From: Lysobacter sp. ISL-50
GTDB taxonomy: Bacteria > Pseudomonadota > Gammaproteobacteria > Xanthomonadales > Xanthomonadaceae
Direction: 5' to 3'
Length of the DNA stretch: 64,000 nucleotides
NCBI RefSeq assembly: GCF_018612875.1
Contig: NZ_JAGGRI010000029.1
Coordinates: 17,645 to 81,644, forward strand
The notes under the pieces are model-generated. The model was not told where the DNA came from. It made no database searches and saw only the letters and a program-made list of their open reading frames with translations. How positions within the stretch are numbered: position 1 is the stretch's first letter; the number at the start of each line of letters is the position of its first letter. The position numbers were made by a program, and so were the translations under genes. This document shows, piece after piece, positions 60,390-64,000 of this stretch.

Positions 60390-62108
60390 ATGTCTTCGAT
60401 TACAGCGCTCCTGTTTCCGTTCACGTCCCGCGCCGCCCGGCGCGCGACCGCGTCCCGGGTCAAGACATCCGGCCGTTTCCTGGCTCTCGCGGCCCTGCTG
60501 TTGTGCGTTTCCGGTCTGGCCCAGGCGCAGGACTGGAGTTATCGCGTGCGCCCCGGCGACACCTTGTGGGACCTGGGCGCGCGCCATCTGAAAACCGGCA
60601 TCAACTGGCGCCGGCTGCAGGAACACAACCGCATCGTCGATCCCTATCACCTGCCGCCGGGCACCAGCATGCGCTTCCCGATCGGCTGGCTGCGGATCGA
60701 GCCGGCCAAGGCGCGGGTGGTGGCGGTGCGCGGCGCGGTCAATGTGCTCGCCACCGATAAAACGCCAGGGGTGTTGGTCAGCGAAGGCATGCGCATCGGC
60801 ATCGGCAGCCGTCTGGAAACCGGGCCCGGCGCCAGCGCGACCCTGGAATTCGCCGACGGCTCGCGGCTGATGGTCCAGGACAACAGCCGCGTGATGTTCG
60901 ACGAACTCAGCAGTTACGGCAGCACCGGCATGGTCGATACGCGCATGCGCCTGCAGCGCGGCCGCACCAGCAACCGGGTGATCCCGGCCAAGGGCCCGGC
61001 CTCGCGCTACATCATCGAAACGCCGTCGGCGACCTCGAGCGTGCGCGGCACCCACTTCCGGGTCAGCGCCGGCGACGCGGACGGCGGCGACAGCGGCGCG
61101 ATGGACGCGACCGAAGTGCTCGAAGGCAAGGTCCAGGTCGGCGCGCAGCGCGGCCAGGTCTTGGTGACCCCGGGCTTCGGCGCCGTCGCCGGCGCGGGCG
61201 CCGCGCCGTCGCAGCCGATCGAACTGCTGCCGGCGCCGACCCTGGCGCGCACGGCGACCCAACTCGAACAACTGCCGGCGACCGCGAGCTGGGCCGCGGT
61301 GCCCGGCGCGACCGCATACCGGGTCGAAGTGGTGCGCGACGACGCCCCGGAAGTGCTGCTGTTCGAAAGCCGCGTGACCGACACCCGCGTGCGCATCGAC
61401 GACCTGCCCGCCGGCCGCCAGCGCCTGCTGGTGCGCGCGATCGCCGGCAACGGCCTGGGCGGCCGCGACAGCGCGCAAGTGTTCACCGTCAACGATCAAC
61501 CGCTGCCGCCGCTGACCATCAGCCCGCTCGACGGCCAGGTCCTGCATCAGCCCAAGCCGCGCTTCGAGTGGGCGCGCGCGCAGGACGCCGAGCGCACGCG
61601 CCTGCAGATCGCGCGCGATGAGCACTTCGCCGAGCCGGTCGCGGACATGGAAGTCGGCGGCTTGCGCGCACGCCCCGAACAAGCCCTGCAAGCGGGTAGC
61701 TACTACTGGCGCGTGGCCTCGCGCGACGGCAACGGCCGCATCGGCCGTTTCGGCAACGCCCTGCCGTTCCAGATCAGCGATGCGCCGGTCGATCCCGGCC
61801 TGGAACCGCCGCAGGCGGCCAAGGGCCAGCTGACCCTGCGCTGGCAGAAAGGCGAGCCCGGTCAGCGTTATCGTGTGCAGATATCGCGCAAGGCCGACTT
61901 CTCGCAACTGCTGTTGGAACAGGTGGTGGACGTGCCGCAGATCGAACTCAAGCGCCCCGGCGGCGGAACCTGGCACGTGCGCGTGCAGACCATCGAAGAC
62001 GACGGCTACGAAGCGCCGTACGGCCCCGCGCAGGAAATCCGCCTGCCCTGCCGCCTGTGCTACGCCGGCGGCGCGGCCGGCGCGGTGCTGTTGCTGCTGG
62101 CCTTATGA
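60390..62108 (+). CDS. exported LysM-FecR domain protein
   Basis: 572-aa protein: basic N-terminus and signal peptide (about 30-48, CVSGLAQAQD), a LysM domain (YRVRPGDTLWDLGARHLKTG, about 51-100) that likely binds peptidoglycan, a FecR domain (about 115-230, GSRLETGPGASATLEFADGS and SVRGTHFRVSAG), then two or three fibronectin-like beta-sandwich segments with SYYWRVASRDG-type repeats, and a C-terminal hydrophobic stretch (GGAAGAVLLLLAL). The ATG at 60390 is chosen from the signal. It overlaps the cyclase gene by ATGA, so the two are coupled. Confidence 0.88.
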   Translation: MSSITALLFPFTSRAARRATASRVKTSGRFLALAALLLCVSGLAQAQDWSYRVRPGDTLWDLGARHLKTGINWRRLQEHNRIVDPYHLPPGTSMRFPIGWLRIEPAKARVVAVRGAVNVLATDKTPGVLVSEGMRIGIGSRLETGPGASATLEFADGSRLMVQDNSRVMFDELSSYGSTGMVDTRMRLQRGRTSNRVIPAKGPASRYIIETPSATSSVRGTHFRVSAGDADGGDSGAMDATEVLEGKVQVGAQRGQVLVTPGFGAVAGAGAAPSQPIELLPAPTLARTATQLEQLPATASWAAVPGATAYRVEVVRDDAPEVLLFESRVTDTRVRIDDLPAGRQRLLVRAIAGNGLGGRDSAQVFTVNDQPLPPLTISPLDGQVLHQPKPRFEWARAQDAERTRLQIARDEHFAEPVADMEVGGLRARPEQALQAGSYYWRVASRDGNGRIGRFGNALPFQISDAPVDPGLEPPQAAKGQLTLRWQKGEPGQRYRVQISRKADFSQLLLEQVVDVPQIELKRPGGGTWHVRVQTIEDDGYEAPYGPAQEIRLPCRLCYAGGAAGAVLLLLAL

Positions 62109-63760
62109 GCCCCATCGCACTGTCCAGGCTGATGCGTGGCGGTGCGGCCCTGTGCGCGGCCGGTCTGGCGGCGCTGCTGACCGTCAGCGGCGCGACCTGG
62201 CGCCTGGACGACTTCTTCTACGACCAACACCTGTCGAACTGGGGCTACGCGCCCGACGACGACGTGGTGATCGTCGCCATCGACGACCGCAGCCTCAACG
62301 AACTCGGCCAATGGCCATGGCCGCGCGACATCCACGCGCAGGTGCTCGACCGGCTGGGCTATGCCGGCGTGCGCGGCGTCGCCCTGGATCTGGTGCTGGC
62401 CGAAGCCGACCGCAGCGGCGACGACCACGACCTCGCCCTGGCCGCCTCGATGCGCCGGCTGGGCCGCGTCGCCCTGCCGGTGACCACCGCGCCGCTGCGC
62501 CAGAACGGCCCGCCGGTGGAAGTGCTGCCGACGCCGGTGATCGCCACCGCCGCCAACACCCTGGGTCACACCGACATCGAACTCGATGCCGAAGGCACCA
62601 CCCGCGGCATGTACCTCAAGGCCGGCCTCGGCGATTCGCGCTGGCCGGCGCTGGGACTGGCCTTGATCGGCCTGGAACCGGGCGCCGCGCCCAACCCCCT
62701 GCCCGGATTGCGCCGGCCCGCGCTGGTGCAGGGCTCGCCTTACCAATGGACGCGCGACAACTACGTGCGCATCCGCTTCGCCGGCCCGCCGGGCACCTTC
62801 GGCCAGGTCTCGTATTCCGACGTGCTCAGCGGCCAGGTGCCGGCCGAACTGCTGCGCGGGCGCTGGGTGGTGATCGGCGTGACCGCGACCGGACTGGTGC
62901 CGCGCTACCTCACGCCGATGTCCGACGACGTGCGCATGCACGGCGCCGAGTACCAGGCCAACGTCATCGAAATGCTGTTGCACGATCGCGCGATCGTGCC
63001 GCTGTCGTCGTTCTGGCAAGCGCTGCTGGCGGCGGCGATGCTGTTGGCGGTGGTATCGCTGTTGCTGCTGTCGCGCTTCCAGCGGCCGCTGCTGATCACC
63101 GGCGCGGCGGCGCTGCTGACCGCGGCCGGCAGCGTGATCGTGCTGCGCCTGGGCAACCTGTGGTTTCCGCCGGCGGCGGCGATCGTGATGATCGCGCTGG
63201 CGTATCTGGCCTGGATGGTCGGCCACCTGCGCCACTGGCGCCGCGAAGCCAACCTCGACACCCTGACCCGGCTCGGCAACCGCCGCCGTTTCGACCACGT
63301 CCTGCAGCGCGAACTGGCCAGCGCCCGCCGCACCCGCGCGCCGATGTCGCTGGCGTTGATCGACGTGGATTACTTCAAGGCCTACAACGATTCGGTGGGC
63401 CATCGCGCCGGCGACAAGCTGCTGCAGAAGATCGCCGAGATCATCGCCTCGCACGCGCGCCGCCCGCGCGATCTGGCCGCGCGTTTCGGCGGCGACGAAT
63501 TCGCGGTGATCCTGCCCGACACTCATGTCGAAGGCGCCGCGCGCGTGGCCGACATGATCCTGGCCGACATGCGCAAGCTCGATGCGCGTTATGGCCAGGG
63601 CGAAGACCAGAAGGTGAGCCTGAGCATCGGCTTGTACACCTGCGTTCCGGGTGTGCACACGCATGTGCGGACGTTGTTCGACGGGGCGGACGCGGCGTTG
63701 TATCGCGCCAAGGAGAATGGGCGCGATCGGCGCGAGGCGGCGCGGTTGGGCGAGTTGTGA
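62105..63760 (+). CDS. CHASE2-GGDEF diguanylate cyclase
   Basis: 551-aa membrane sensor that makes cyclic di-GMP. After an N-terminal helix (about 10-32) comes a periplasmic CHASE2 domain (about 35-300; DDVVIVAIDDRSLNELGQWP), three closely spaced helices (about 300-375) and a cytosolic GGDEF domain. The active site FGGDEF is intact, and RPRD, five residues before it, is an RxxD inhibitory site, so product feedback is expected. It is translationally coupled to the LysM-FecR gene, the familiar FecR-CHASE2 partnership. Confidence 0.95.
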   Translation: MSPIALSRLMRGGAALCAAGLAALLTVSGATWRLDDFFYDQHLSNWGYAPDDDVVIVAIDDRSLNELGQWPWPRDIHAQVLDRLGYAGVRGVALDLVLAEADRSGDDHDLALAASMRRLGRVALPVTTAPLRQNGPPVEVLPTPVIATAANTLGHTDIELDAEGTTRGMYLKAGLGDSRWPALGLALIGLEPGAAPNPLPGLRRPALVQGSPYQWTRDNYVRIRFAGPPGTFGQVSYSDVLSGQVPAELLRGRWVVIGVTATGLVPRYLTPMSDDVRMHGAEYQANVIEMLLHDRAIVPLSSFWQALLAAAMLLAVVSLLLLSRFQRPLLITGAAALLTAAGSVIVLRLGNLWFPPAAAIVMIALAYLAWMVGHLRHWRREANLDTLTRLGNRRRFDHVLQRELASARRTRAPMSLALIDVDYFKAYNDSVGHRAGDKLLQKIAEIIASHARRPRDLAARFGGDEFAVILPDTHVEGAARVADMILADMRKLDARYGQGEDQKVSLSIGLYTCVPGVHTHVRTLFDGADAALYRAKENGRDRREAARLGEL

Positions 63761-63844
63761 TCGGCGCTTGAGTTCGGCTTAACTGCGCCACTAACCCATG
63801 CTGTAGCGATCACGACGAGCGAAGCGTTGCTGGGCCTTCGCTCA

Positions 63845-63904
<60 letters not shown>

Positions 63905-64000
63905 ATTTTGCTTTGCCTCAGCTTTGCTTTGTCTCGGCCTTGCTTTGCTGTGCGCTCGGCTTTGCTGTTGCTTTTGCTGGGCGCCGCTTGTAACTCGCGA

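Overview
The window is GC-rich chromosomal DNA from a gammaproteobacterium. Protein wording, gene order (dnaE-accA-tilS; leuS-lptE-holA-nadD; tig-clpP-clpX-lon-hup-ppiD) and the many long extragenic palindromes point to the Xanthomonadaceae/Lysobacteraceae, most likely a Lysobacter-like organism. That assignment is inference from the reading; no database search was possible. No insertion sequence, prophage, integron or CRISPR array was seen. Most of the window is core genome.

Layout. 0.1-9.3 kb: dnaE and accA (+), a class III Old Yellow Enzyme (-), tilS, xseB and ispA (+), then a DUF4870 membrane protein (-). 9.5-12.3 kb: a DUF1501/DUF1800 pair (-). 12.4-23 kb: the envelope/peptide block pmbA, darP (yjgA), tldD, yhdP, rng, maf. 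23-26.3 kb: a SIMPL-domain protein, a tiny proline-rich protein, a TonB-domain protein, rlmH and a small membrane protein. 26.4-36.7 kb: the proteostasis block ppiD, tRNA-Asp, a truncated tRNA-Asp, tRNA-Val, hup, lon, clpX, clpP, tig, tRNA-Leu, all on the minus strand. 36.9-40.8 kb: proline iminopeptidase, a DUF2268 peptidase, a Pro-Arg-His-Lys tRNA operon and a Bax-inhibitor-like membrane protein. 40.9-47.5 kb: leuS, GST, lptE, holA, nadD, rsfS, read right to left. 47.7-57.9 kb: accessory genes, including an amidohydrolase, two small cysteine-rich secreted proteins (one frameshifted), DUF998, a CnoX-like thioredoxin, a hotdog protein, a Ser/Thr kinase with a sulfatase-modifying-factor-like domain, and an ATGA-coupled trio (DUF502, sugar dehydrogenase, queuosine-precursor transporter). 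58-63.8 kb: a DUF885 peptidase and a FecR/LysM protein coupled to a CHASE2-GGDEF diguanylate cyclase. The window ends in a GTTGCC microsatellite.

How the parts work together. DnaE and HolA are both subunits of the replicative polymerase. Trigger factor, ClpP, ClpX, Lon, HU and PpiD form a folding/proteolysis neighbourhood, with a sigma32-like promoter before lon. YhdP, LptE, TonB-like, PpiD and the periplasmic peptidases serve the envelope. RNase G, TilS, RlmH, RsfS, DarP, LeuS and the tRNAs serve RNA and translation.

The most unusual signals are not genes. Several families of long palindromes (arms of about 20-36 bp) sit between genes and, in two cases, inside essential or core coding sequences: a heptamer palindrome in frame in dnaE and a degenerate copy amplified as a hexapeptide repeat in yhdP. 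The tRNA-Asp tandem has one copy that has lost exactly its T arm while keeping its acceptor, D and anticodon arms.
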